A stretch of DNA of 17,173 bases from an uncultured Methylocystaceae bacterium (GTDB lineage: Bacteria; Pseudomonadota; Alphaproteobacteria; Rhizobiales; Beijerinckiaceae), in assembly GCA_945956975.1 (NCBI GenBank), contig CAMFKC010000006.1:1-17173 (forward strand), written 5' to 3'. A program made the position numbers and the translations under genes. Below the pieces are notes generated by a model, which saw only the letters and a program-made list of their open reading frames with translations, had not been told where the DNA came from and did no database searches. Every line of letters starts with the position of its first letter. The stretch's first letter is position 1. This document shows, one piece after another, positions 7,089-13,028 of this stretch.

Positions 7089-7522
7089 CACTTGGCCTCC
7101 TTCTCGACCCAGGCGGTCAGTTCCTTGATCTCCTTGGTCTGGTCGTCGATGATCTTCTGGGCTTTCGCTTTGTTTTCGGCGTTCTTGCCGTACTTCAGCT
7201 CGATCTGGGCCATGCTGATCGCGCCCATGTGATGGGCGATCATTCCGCAGGCGAAGGTCACGTCCGGGTCCTTCTTCATCATACCCTGCATCATGTTCAT
7301 GTTCATAGCCTTCATGCCGTCCATGGATTCCTTCTGGAATTCCGCCATGCCGGACATCTGGTGGCCCTGCATGGACATGTCGCCGCCCGACGACATCTCC
7401 GACTTGCACTTGTCCGGATAGGTCATCGGAGATGCGGACTGAGCCGAGGCGGAGATCGGCGCGGCCAGGACGGCTGCGGCGAGGAAGGAAGAAGCGAAGG
7501 CGGTCTTGATCACGGTGTTCAT
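7088..7522 (-). CDS. DUF305 periplasmic copper-associated protein
   Basis: The 144-aa product carries a signal peptide (about 1-27, ending SASA-QSA) and a DUF305 domain. The family signature is FACGMIAHHMGAISMAQIEL (90-109), with H97/H98 and surrounding methionines as probable metal ligands. A Met-rich run (GGDMSMQGHQMSGM, MKAMNMNMMQGMMKK) precedes it. DUF305 is a ferritin-like helical fold; the cyanobacterial member CopM binds copper in the periplasm. A clear Shine-Dalgarno AGGAG lies six bases before the ATG. It is translated between a small exported Cys/His-rich ORF (35 bases upstream) and the Csp-like gene (TGATG overlap), pairing a periplasmic with a cytosolic copper binder. Confidence 0.85.
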   Translation of the reverse strand: MNTVIKTAFASSFLAAAVLAAPISASAQSASPMTYPDKCKSEMSSGGDMSMQGHQMSGMAEFQKESMDGMKAMNMNMMQGMMKKDPDVTFACGMIAHHMGAISMAQIELKYGKNAENKAKAQKIIDDQTKEIKELTAWVEKEAK

Positions 7523-7525
7523 CTT

Positions 7526-7574
7526 GAACTCCTGTTTCGTGAGGTTTCGTTTCGAGATCACGAGGCGGGAGATC
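7526..7574 (-). promoter_or_regulatory. Possible Shine-Dalgarno-masking structure before the DUF305 gene
   Basis: On the minus strand TCGTGA (7558-7563, including the TGA stop of the small exported ORF) is the exact complement of TCACGA (7537-7542). In addition GATCTCC (7568-7574), inside the codons for the PPPRSP end of that ORF, can pair with GGAGTTC (7526-7532), which contains the Shine-Dalgarno of the DUF305 gene, with one mismatch. A ribosome delayed on the proline codons would free the Shine-Dalgarno. The complementarity is seen; a regulatory role is inferred by analogy with CutF/CruR systems. Confidence 0.35.
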
Positions 7575-7884
7575 GTGGAGGCGGGTCGATCGCGGTCGCC
7601 AGCAGCAGAGGCTGTTCGACCTTGAGATAAGGATGGTGCCGGTGGCTGACGGCCAGTGGTAGGACAGGCGATGGAAGGCTCGGCAGCATCGGGCAGCAGT
7701 GCATGCTGTCGCAGCAGCCCGACGGGGTCGCGGCGCCGTGATGGTGTTCGGCAATCTTCTCGACGTGTACGGGCTGGCACGATGGCGAGGAAGCGAGCGC
7801 CGGGGCCATGGCGAACAGGTTCAGCATCACCATCGCAACGGCGACGGTGCACAGGACCGACCTGAGACCAAGCTTGAGGATCAT
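7558..7884 (-). CDS. Small exported Cys/His-rich protein, second CutF/CruR-like candidate leader ORF
   Basis: The 108-aa product has a signal peptide or N-terminal anchor (about 1-31, VLCTVAVAMVMLNLFAMAPA), a Cys/His region with C36, EHHHG and GCCDSMHCCPM (C57, C58, C63, C64), a hydrophobic stretch, and the end AIDPPPRSPAS. The start at 7884 has a good GGGAG six bases upstream and suits the signal peptide better than the ATG ten codons earlier. The C-terminus closely resembles that of the ORF at 6209-6598 (EPPPRPPRA). The Cys spacing is C-x4-C instead of C-x3-C. It heads the operon with the DUF305 and Csp-like genes. A role as nascent-chain copper sensor or as a simple periplasmic copper binder are both possible. 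Confidence 0.65.
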   Translation of the reverse strand: MILKLGLRSVLCTVAVAMVMLNLFAMAPALASSPSCQPVHVEKIAEHHHGAATPSGCCDSMHCCPMLPSLPSPVLPLAVSHRHHPYLKVEQPLLLATAIDPPPRSPAS

Positions 7885-8111
7885 CCGGAACTCCCGAGGT
7901 TGCTGTGAAAACATTCCGCTCGGGAGAAAGTTCCATCATCGGGGACGCAGGCGGAAGGAGATTCCTACTCCAGCGGCCGAAGCGAAATATTCCTCCTACC
8001 GAGCAGTTTCGAAGTGCAACGCGCCTTCGTAAATTAACCAATTCTTGAATATGACAAATAATAATCGACAACTGTGACATTTATGACATGCTCCCGCCGC
8101 AAAGGAATCGG
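7885..8111. promoter_or_regulatory. Divergent intergenic region, AT-rich near 8030-8090
   Basis: This gap must hold promoters for the minus-strand copper-storage operon and the plus-strand DUF882 gene. From about 8028 the DNA turns AT-rich and contains three same-direction TGACA words (8052, 8075 and 8084; the last two nine bases apart). On the minus strand TTGTCA followed by TAATTT about 15 bases on is a possible weak promoter. No CusR-like palindrome is visible here. Exact promoters cannot be set from sequence alone. Confidence 0.35.
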
Positions 8112-9500
8112 ATGAAGCCCCAGGCGGCGGCGGAGACAGGGATCCAGCTCTTGAAGTCTAATCTTACGAAGGAACCGGGACGCGTGGCGTCACGCATGGT
8201 CCCGCGCAGGGATTCGCGTCCGGCTGCCGGCCTCCTGGTCGGATGTCTTCTCGCTTTCGTCGGTTCGGCGGCGGGCGCCTCCGCCGAGGACCGCACCTTG
8301 AAGCTCTACTTCGGCCACACGGGCGAGCGGGCCGTCATCACCTACAAGCGCAACGGCGTCTTCGACCAGGCGGGCCTGAACCAGCTCAACCAGTTCCTGC
8401 GCGACTGGCGTGCGGACAAGAGCACGAAGATAGATCCCCGCCTGTTCGACATCGTCTGGGACATCTACAGGCGCAGCGGCGCGAGCGACTACATCAACGT
8501 CGTCTCCGGCTACCGGTCGCCGAACACGAACGCGATGTTGCGCACCCGTTCGTCGGGAGTAGCGAAGGAAAGCCAGCATACGCATGGCAAGGCGATGGAC
8601 TTCTTCATCCCCGGCGTGAAGCTCGCGACGCTTAGGGCGCTCGCCATGCAGGAACAGGGCGGCGGCGTGGGCTACTATCCGACTTCCGGATCGCCCTTCG
8701 TCCATGTCGACGTGGGCGGCGTGCGTGCGTGGCCGCGGATGAGCCGTCAGGAGCTCGTCCAGCTTTTCCCGAACGGGAAGACCTTGCACATCCCAAGCGA
8801 CGGCAAGCCGCTTCCGGGCTACGAGACCGCGGTCGCGGAATACAAGCGCAAGGGCGCCGGTGCGGCCGTCGAGATCGCGAGCTTCGGCGGTGGCAAGCGC
8901 AAGAGCTTCCTGGCCTCTCTGTTCGGAGGAAACGATTTCGAGGAGGAGGACGACGTCGCCGAGACCACCGGGGCGGCCACCGCCAAGCGCACGCCGCAGC
9001 TCGCTCAGCCGGAACAGTCCGTCGCCGTGGCTTCCGCGGAACCGGCGGCGAAGTTCGACGCACCGGTTCCGGCCAGGCGTCCGGACTCGACAACTCCCCT
9101 GACGGCGCTTCGTCCAACCATCCCCGCCGAGCCCCAGGCCTTCGCCGCTGTGACGACGGCCGCCGCGGGCAAGGTCGAGGATCCCGCCGGGTTCGAGGAC
9201 CTTTCGGGCTATAGCATCCCGGTTCCAGTGTTCGCCTCCCGGCCGGCGCAGGCGGACAAAGTGATCACGGCATCGACTTCGAAGGCTGTCGAAACGCTCC
9301 AGACCTCGGCAGGCGCCGTACCTACGCCCCGCAGGGAATTGGCCGACGCGCTCGCGGCGCCGACGTCGTCCGAAGGCGTCGCGAAGACTTCGTTCAGGGC
9401 GAGCTACACGACCGATTACCCTGCCCAGAACGGCTTTAGGCCGGTGACCGCCGCCGCCACGTTCGACTTCGGCCGGTTCGGCGACCTTCCAGCGAAATAG
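8112..9500 (+). CDS. DUF882 / MepK-like zinc murein endopeptidase
   Basis: The 462-aa exported protein has an N-terminal DUF882 (peptidase M15-like) domain: LNQFLRDWRADKST, VVSGYRSPNTNAMLR, then SQHTHGKAMDFF and FVHVDVGGVRAWPR. H156, D163 (SxHxxGxAxD) and H198 (HVD) are the probable zinc ligands. E. coli MepK (YcbK) of this family cuts 3-3 peptide cross-links in peptidoglycan. The start at 8112 was chosen for AAAGGA upstream; an ATG at 8088 lacks one and an ATG at 8196 (MVPRRDSRPAAGLL) would give a shorter leader. A twin-arginine precedes the hydrophobic segment, so Tat export is possible. After about residue 230 the protein is a low-complexity Ala/Pro/Thr-rich tail, much longer than MepK, perhaps for wall or membrane binding. 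Its stop is four bases from the stop of the sensor kinase. A direct copper role is not evident. Confidence 0.85.
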   Translation: MKPQAAAETGIQLLKSNLTKEPGRVASRMVPRRDSRPAAGLLVGCLLAFVGSAAGASAEDRTLKLYFGHTGERAVITYKRNGVFDQAGLNQLNQFLRDWRADKSTKIDPRLFDIVWDIYRRSGASDYINVVSGYRSPNTNAMLRTRSSGVAKESQHTHGKAMDFFIPGVKLATLRALAMQEQGGGVGYYPTSGSPFVHVDVGGVRAWPRMSRQELVQLFPNGKTLHIPSDGKPLPGYETAVAEYKRKGAGAAVEIASFGGGKRKSFLASLFGGNDFEEEDDVAETTGAATAKRTPQLAQPEQSVAVASAEPAAKFDAPVPARRPDSTTPLTALRPTIPAEPQAFAAVTTAAAGKVEDPAGFEDLSGYSIPVPVFASRPAQADKVITASTSKAVETLQTSAGAVPTPRRELADALAAPTSSEGVAKTSFRASYTTDYPAQNGFRPVTAAATFDFGRFGDLPAK

Positions 9501-9504
9501 GGCA

Positions 9505-10872
9505 TCACGACGGAGATGCCTCGCCGTCACGCGGAAACACGATCCCGACCCTGAGACCGGGCGCGTTGTTGGCCAGTTCGATTTCCGCGTGGTGCAGTTC
9601 GCTTATCGCCTTCACCATGCTCAGCCCGAGGCCGGAGCCTTCGGTCGTCCTGCTCTTGTCGAGCCGGTAGAAGCGTTCCAGGACCCTGGAGCGCTCGGCT
9701 TCCGGAATCCCCGGACCATTGTCGCCGACGCTGAGTTCCAGGCCCTTATCATTGCTCGCCAGCCCGACAACGATCTTGCTTCCGACCGGAGTGTGGCGCA
9801 TCGAGTTCGCGAGCAGGTTCGTCAGCATCTGCCTGATCAGGTCAGGGTCTCCGCGCATCCCGAACTCCCCGGCAGGAACCTTCGTCGTCAGGACATGTCC
9901 TTCCTCGGATGCGATGACTTCGTAGATTTCGTGAATCTCGCGGACGAGTCCGGCGAGATCGAACTCGACAAAGTGCGCCCTCCGGCTTCCGGACTCGAGC
10001 CTTGCTATGCGCAGCAGCGCGTCGAACGTACTGGCAAGAGACGACAGCTCGTGTTGCGCAGCAGCGACAGCGTTCTTCACCTCCTCGGGGTCGTCGCGGC
10101 CGAGCGCATCGTCGAGCGCGAGAAATGCGCGTCCGATCGGGGTCTTGAGATCGTGCGCGATGTCCGTGGTCACCTGCTTTAGGGCTGCGACGCTCGACTC
10201 AAGCCTTCCGAGCGCGACGTTGACTTCGCTGCAAAGAACGTCAATCTCGTCCATACGTGGCGACACCGCCAGCCGCCTCGACAGCTCGCCGTGACCGATC
10301 GCGTGGGCGGCCTGCGACAGGGCGAAGATGCGGCTGCGGGCGCGGTACCTCAGTCCGGTGGCGCCGAGCAGGCCGACGGCGAATACGATGGCCGTGGTCC
10401 ATCCGAAGCTGAGCAGCACGATTCGTGCGAGCTGCTCGGTATCGTCCTCGCTCGTGCCGACGATCAGCTCGTTGTCGCCGAGCCGCCCCTTGAACAGCTT
10501 GTAGCCGGTCGACGCTTCCCGGCGGCCGTCCGGCGCAAGATTCGAGAAGCCGGACGGAACGTCGACGAAGGCCGCGTTTCCGGCGATAGCCCTCCCCTCA
10601 GCGTCGCGGAGGGCGTAGATCGTCTCCTGCCGCCTGATCGCCGGGCCGTGGCTCTCGATCATATCGATGGCTCCGGAGACGCCTCGGGCCCGGTATGCCG
10701 ACTCGATCTCCCGATATCGCTCCATGACGGCCGCCTCCAGCCGGTCGTCAAGATATCTGAGCACCATCTGGTAGGCTACGACGTTCGCCGCGAGGTAGGC
10801 GCAGACGAAGAGCGAGCTGTAGATGATGGCGAGCCTGACCGCGGTGCTTTTGAAGAAGCTACCCCCGCGCAT
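9505..10872 (-). CDS. CusS/CopS-like membrane sensor histidine kinase
   Basis: The 455-aa kinase has TM1 (about 12-34), a periplasmic sensor loop (about 35-149), TM2 (about 150-173), a HAMP-like linker, a phospho-acceptor helix TTDIAHDLKTPIGR with H240, and an ATPase domain with N-box NLLANSMRH (N356), DNGPGIP (384-390), FYRLDKSRTTEGSGLGLSMV. It should sense periplasmic copper or silver and phosphorylate the regulator encoded just upstream. The ATG at 10872 overlaps the regulator's stop by 14 bases; the 28 extra residues of the longer frame are a shadow of the regulator. The periplasmic loop has few His/Met residues and no clear copper-binding cluster, so the ligand is inferred from neighbours and not read from motifs. 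Confidence 0.88.
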   Translation of the reverse strand: MRGGSFFKSTAVRLAIIYSSLFVCAYLAANVVAYQMVLRYLDDRLEAAVMERYREIESAYRARGVSGAIDMIESHGPAIRRQETIYALRDAEGRAIAGNAAFVDVPSGFSNLAPDGRREASTGYKLFKGRLGDNELIVGTSEDDTEQLARIVLLSFGWTTAIVFAVGLLGATGLRYRARSRIFALSQAAHAIGHGELSRRLAVSPRMDEIDVLCSEVNVALGRLESSVAALKQVTTDIAHDLKTPIGRAFLALDDALGRDDPEEVKNAVAAAQHELSSLASTFDALLRIARLESGSRRAHFVEFDLAGLVREIHEIYEVIASEEGHVLTTKVPAGEFGMRGDPDLIRQMLTNLLANSMRHTPVGSKIVVGLASNDKGLELSVGDNGPGIPEAERSRVLERFYRLDKSRTTEGSGLGLSMVKAISELHHAEIELANNAPGLRVGIVFPRDGEASPS

Positions 10873-11536
10873 GAAGCGAATAGCCGATGTTGCGGACGGT
10901 ATGGAGAAGAGGGAATTCGAATGGCTTGTCGATCTTCGCCCGCAGCCTGCTGACATGGGTCTCGACGACCGAGCTCTGCGGGTCGAAGTTGAAGTTCCAG
11001 ATCCGCTCGAGGAGCATCGTCTTGGTGAGCACCCTGCCCTCGTTCCGCATAAGATGCTCGAGCAGCAGGAATTCTCGCGGCAGCAGTTCGAGGGGCGTGC
11101 CGCCTCGATGCGCGGTGCGTTTGACGAGGTCCATCTCCAGATCGCCGACGCGCAGGATCGTCTTCTCCGCCGAAATGGGAGGGCGGCGCATCAACGCGTT
11201 TATCCTGGCGACGAGTTCCGAGAACGCGAAGGGCTTCACGAGGTAGTCGTCGCCGCCGGCCTCGAGTCCTTCCACGCGTTCCTCGACCCCGCTCATCGCG
11301 GTCAGGAACAGGACGGGAGTGCGGACCGCGGCCGCCCGCATCGTCTTCACAACGAGAAGCCCGTCCAGGTCCGGCACCATACGGTCAACGACCATGACGT
11401 CGTAGGCGGACTGCAGCGAGGCCGAAAGACAGTCGCGGCCGTCCCGGACCCAGTCCACCACATGCCCCGACGCGCTCAATCCGCTTGACAGGTAGTCTCC
11501 GGTTTTCCGGTCGTCTTCCAGGAGCAGTATCTTCAT
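10859..11536 (-). CDS. CusR/CopR-like OmpR-family response regulator
   Basis: The 225-aa regulator has a receiver domain starting MKILLLEDDRKTGDYL with acidic residues 8-9, phospho-acceptor D51 (VVDRMVPDLDG), T79 and K101 (YLVKPF), then a winged-helix DNA-binding domain (LPREFLLLEHLMRNEGRVLT, VVETHVSRLRAKID, VRNIGYSL). In this family the N-terminus MKILLLEDD and the linked kinase are typical of heavy-metal regulators. Its start codon lacks a strong Shine-Dalgarno. The gene is transcribed away from a 243-bp gap containing the palindrome TTACAAATTTGTAA, 146 bases before its ATG, a plausible own binding site and shared control point with the gene at 11780. Confidence 0.92.
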   Translation of the reverse strand: MKILLLEDDRKTGDYLSSGLSASGHVVDWVRDGRDCLSASLQSAYDVMVVDRMVPDLDGLLVVKTMRAAAVRTPVLFLTAMSGVEERVEGLEAGGDDYLVKPFAFSELVARINALMRRPPISAEKTILRVGDLEMDLVKRTAHRGGTPLELLPREFLLLEHLMRNEGRVLTKTMLLERIWNFNFDPQSSVVETHVSRLRAKIDKPFEFPLLHTVRNIGYSLHARG

Positions 11537-11681
11537 TCAGGTCGATCCATCTTTGACTCGCCGCGCGTCGTCTCAGCCTGTGTGCAGAGCCGAACAATCT
11601 GGCTTTGTTGCGGCATGCATCTCCGAACATGCCGTCAGCCGCAGCTCTGGTCCATGGCCATCCGATCTCACAGAGCAATTC

Positions 11682-11695
11682 TTACAAATTTGTAA
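11682..11695. promoter_or_regulatory. CusR/CopR-like operator palindrome
   Basis: TTACAAATTTGTAA is a perfect 14-bp palindrome and reads as TTACAA-AT-TTGTAA, the same half-site spacing as the E. coli CusR box TGACAA-NN-TTGTCA. It lies between the divergent regulator gene (ATG at 11536) and the small exported gene (ATG at 11780). It is the best candidate for the binding site of the response regulator beside it. No second copy was seen by eye in the other intergenic regions of the window. Confidence 0.65.
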
Positions 11696-11779
11696 AGTTG
11701 GTGAAAGGATCGTGCGAACTGCGGCGCCTAAGAAACTACTGCACAACGCAGTGTTCAACTGTTCAACGAGGTCAAAATC

Positions 11780-12049
11780 ATGAAAATTCACACTCTCGTC
11801 GTCACGGCTCTGCTCGCCGCAGCGTCTTCTTCCGCTTTCGCTACAGGCCCCTTGAGCGACAAAGCCAGCGATATCGACAGGATCGTTCAGGGGCACGGTA
11901 AGCCCGGCGATACCGCCACTGCCAAGTCTGACAATAACATCTCTTTCGAGGTGTTGCCGAATGGCCTCGTACGGCGCACGGATGCAAAATATGGAATAGT
12001 AACCATCCTAGACCCTAAGGCGGATGCCGCAGTGCGGCGCAGTCGATGA
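11780..12049 (+). CDS. Small exported protein of unknown function (89 aa)
   Basis: The product has a clear signal peptide (MKIHTLVVTALLAAASSSAFA, cleavage before TGPLSDK) and a short hydrophilic mature part of about 68 residues, including IDRIVQGHGKPGDTATAK, ISFEVLPNGLVRRTDAKYG and IVTILDPK. No Cys or Met cluster is present, so direct copper binding is not suggested. GAGG eight bases before the ATG is a good ribosome-binding site. The codon use is somewhat more AT-rich than in the cus genes. It stands alone between the CusR-like palindrome and a 266-bp non-coding stretch. Placement suggests induction by the two-component system and a periplasmic stress or copper role. I do not recognise the family. 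Confidence 0.7.
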   Translation: MKIHTLVVTALLAAASSSAFATGPLSDKASDIDRIVQGHGKPGDTATAKSDNNISFEVLPNGLVRRTDAKYGIVTILDPKADAAVRRSR

Positions 12050-12221
12050 TCTTTCACGATATGATATAGGTCATGGTTGATTAAGTGTCTTTGCGGCGAT
12101 CAGATGCCGGTCTATTGAAGAACTGTACGACTGGTCACGAACAAATGCAGCATTCGAGAAAGATGTTTGCTGCATCGTGCCTGCGGTTGGGGGCGTGCGT
12201 CTAAGCCCGATCTTTTAAACG

Positions 12222-12245
12222 TGCCGCCGCGTTGTTGCGGCGGCA
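12222..12245. terminator. GC-rich hairpin between the 89-aa gene and the oxidase operon
   Basis: TGCCGCCGC (12222-12230) pairs perfectly with GCGGCGGCA (12237-12245) around the loop GTTGTT. AT-rich DNA flanks both sides, but neither strand has a proper T run after the stem (ATTATAAAAAATTT on plus, GTTTAAAAG on minus). It could act as a weak terminator for the 89-aa gene. Confidence 0.45.
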
Positions 12246-12273
12246 TTATAAAAAATTTGGATAGAAGGTTCTG

Positions 12274-12298
12274 GAGCGCTTGACGCGCTCATTATGAT
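12274..12298 (+). promoter_or_regulatory. Candidate promoter/operator of the multicopper-oxidase operon
   Basis: TATGAT (12293-12298) resembles a -10 element. An inverted repeat GAGCGC-TTGAC-GCGCTC (12274-12290) fills the space just upstream. A weak TTCTGG lies 18 bases before the -10. If used, transcription would begin near 12305, leaving only about ten bases before the ATG at 12316. The alternative reading uses TTGACG (12280-12285) as -35 with TTAATT as -10 at a long spacing. No binding protein is assigned. Confidence 0.3.
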
Positions 12299-12315
12299 TT
12301 GGCCTTAATTATGGA

Positions 12316-12714
12316 ATGAGCGGGATGTATCGAATCACATCTAAAGCGTTGGCGATGCTGTTCAGGCTGGTGATGATCCTATCACTGGCTGGCTACAGTT
12401 TTTCCGCCGTGAACGCCGCGATGCATCCCACCAATGCCCCGGCAGTGATGCAGGTCGAGGACGATCATTCGTACCATCACGACAGTGGCGGTCACGAAAC
12501 GATGGCTCAGTCTGATCACCACGGCGACATTCATAACCACGGCAGCCCTGAGAAGGGCAAGAACTCCTGCTGCAAGGACTACTGCGGCGTCGCAGCCATC
12601 GCCTGCTCCAGCTCCGCCCTCTCTCATCCGCGCGTGGTCTCCATCCACGAGCTTGCCGACGACACGAGTGCGTTCGGCCAGGCGCCCAGCCTCCACCGTC
12701 CGCCTAACATCTGA
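12316..12714 (+). CDS. Small exported His/Cys-rich protein, third CutF/CruR-like candidate leader ORF
   Basis: The 132-aa product has a signal peptide (about 10-34, LAMLFRLVMILSLAGYSFSA), a His-rich segment (DDHSYHHDSGGHETM, SDHHGDIHNHG), then SCCKDYCGVAAIAC with C85, C86 and C90 (C86-x3-C90) and C97, and the end GQAPSLHRPPNI. It is the first gene of the lipoprotein, TolC, multicopper oxidase, cupredoxin and cusF operon. In Rhodobacter capsulatus the exported leader CutF also precedes a multicopper oxidase gene (cutO), which makes this the closest parallel of the three such ORFs here. The start is unsure: the ATG at 12325 follows directly and neither has a strong Shine-Dalgarno. It may instead be a CopL-like periplasmic copper-binding protein. 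The downstream gap carries two hairpins. Confidence 0.65.
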   Translation: MSGMYRITSKALAMLFRLVMILSLAGYSFSAVNAAMHPTNAPAVMQVEDDHSYHHDSGGHETMAQSDHHGDIHNHGSPEKGKNSCCKDYCGVAAIACSSSALSHPRVVSIHELADDTSAFGQAPSLHRPPNI

Positions 12715-12722
12715 GAACTAGC

Positions 12723-12773
12723 ACCCGTCCCGCGGGTCTTGCTGTGCGTCCGCGCGCTTTCGCGTGGCGGCAC
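12723..12773 (+). promoter_or_regulatory. Two hairpins between the leader-like ORF and the lipoprotein gene
   Basis: Eight bases after the stop codon of the small His/Cys-rich ORF, ACCCG-TCCCG-CGGGT (12723-12737) forms a short stem. It is followed by a larger hairpin with outer stem GTGC/GCAC (12744-12747 with 12770-12773) and inner stem CGCGCG/CGCGTG (12751-12756 with 12761-12766, one G-T pair) around a CTTT loop. There is no T run, so simple termination is unlikely. Position and stability suit control of translation or partial read-through into the copper operon; this is inference. Confidence 0.4.
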
Positions 12774-12802
12774 AAACGCGATCTATTTCTCGGATTTTCA
12801 CT

Positions 12803-13024
12803 ATGAAACTCATGTTCCTGGTGGTCGCCATCCCGCTTGCGGCAAGCGGATGCGCCTCCACCCTGCCTGAAGTCGTAGCTTCCTCCGGCTACCCCGACAC
12901 CGTGTCCGACGTTCGGCCAGTCCCCTACCAGAGCCCCGTTGGCGGCTATACCCAGCGCATGCCTGTCGATCCCAAGCCGTGGCGCGGTCTCAACGACGCG
13001 CAGGCTCCGAAGAAGAAGGGATGA
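12803..13024 (+). CDS. Small lipoprotein of the copper operon (73 aa)
   Basis: The product begins MKLMFLVVAIPLAASGC, with a lipobox LAASGC and lipid-accepting C17. The mature part of 57 residues is Pro-rich (VPYQSPVGGYTQRMPV, DPKPWRGLNDAQAPKKKG) and has no Cys/His/Met cluster. The ATG at 12803 was chosen because the lipoprotein signal begins there; the frame open from 12764 adds an unlikely leader. It is four bases from the start of the TolC-like gene, so the two are tightly co-expressed, suggesting a partner of the outer-membrane factor. I do not recognise a named family. Confidence 0.72.
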   Translation: MKLMFLVVAIPLAASGCASTLPEVVASSGYPDTVSDVRPVPYQSPVGGYTQRMPVDPKPWRGLNDAQAPKKKG

Positions 13025-13028
13025 GGCA

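Larger units (their letters stand above)
12050..12315. other. Structured non-coding gap with two inverted repeats
   Basis: No convincing gene is seen. The gap holds an 8-bp inverted repeat ATGCAGCA (12145-12152) / TGCTGCAT (12168-12175) with a 15-base loop, and the GC hairpin at 12222-12245. Close to the right end is a possible promoter of the following operon. The gap could be the 3' end of the 89-aa gene's transcript, a leader, or a small RNA gene; sequence alone cannot decide. Confidence 0.4.

Noticed and set aside
6111..7232. Plus-strand frame of 373 aa across the small copper genes
   Set aside because: It runs antisense over three genes with clear signal peptides or Cys motifs and shows no family features.
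7089..7754. Longer N-terminal extension of the four-helix copper protein
   Set aside because: The added residues are an out-of-frame reading of the DUF305 gene; the TGATG overlap marks the true start.
8052..8088. Three TGACA words as a second CusR box
   Set aside because: They are same-direction repeats without the inverted TTGTCA partner at two-base spacing, so they do not form a CusR-type palindrome.
8190..9530. Long minus-strand frame opposite the DUF882 gene (446 aa)
   Set aside because: Arg/Gly-rich shadow; the plus strand has the signal peptide, zinc motifs and ribosome-binding site.
10873..10956. 28-residue N-terminal extension of the sensor kinase
   Set aside because: It is a shadow of the regulator's 3' end; TM1 begins shortly after the ATG at 10872.
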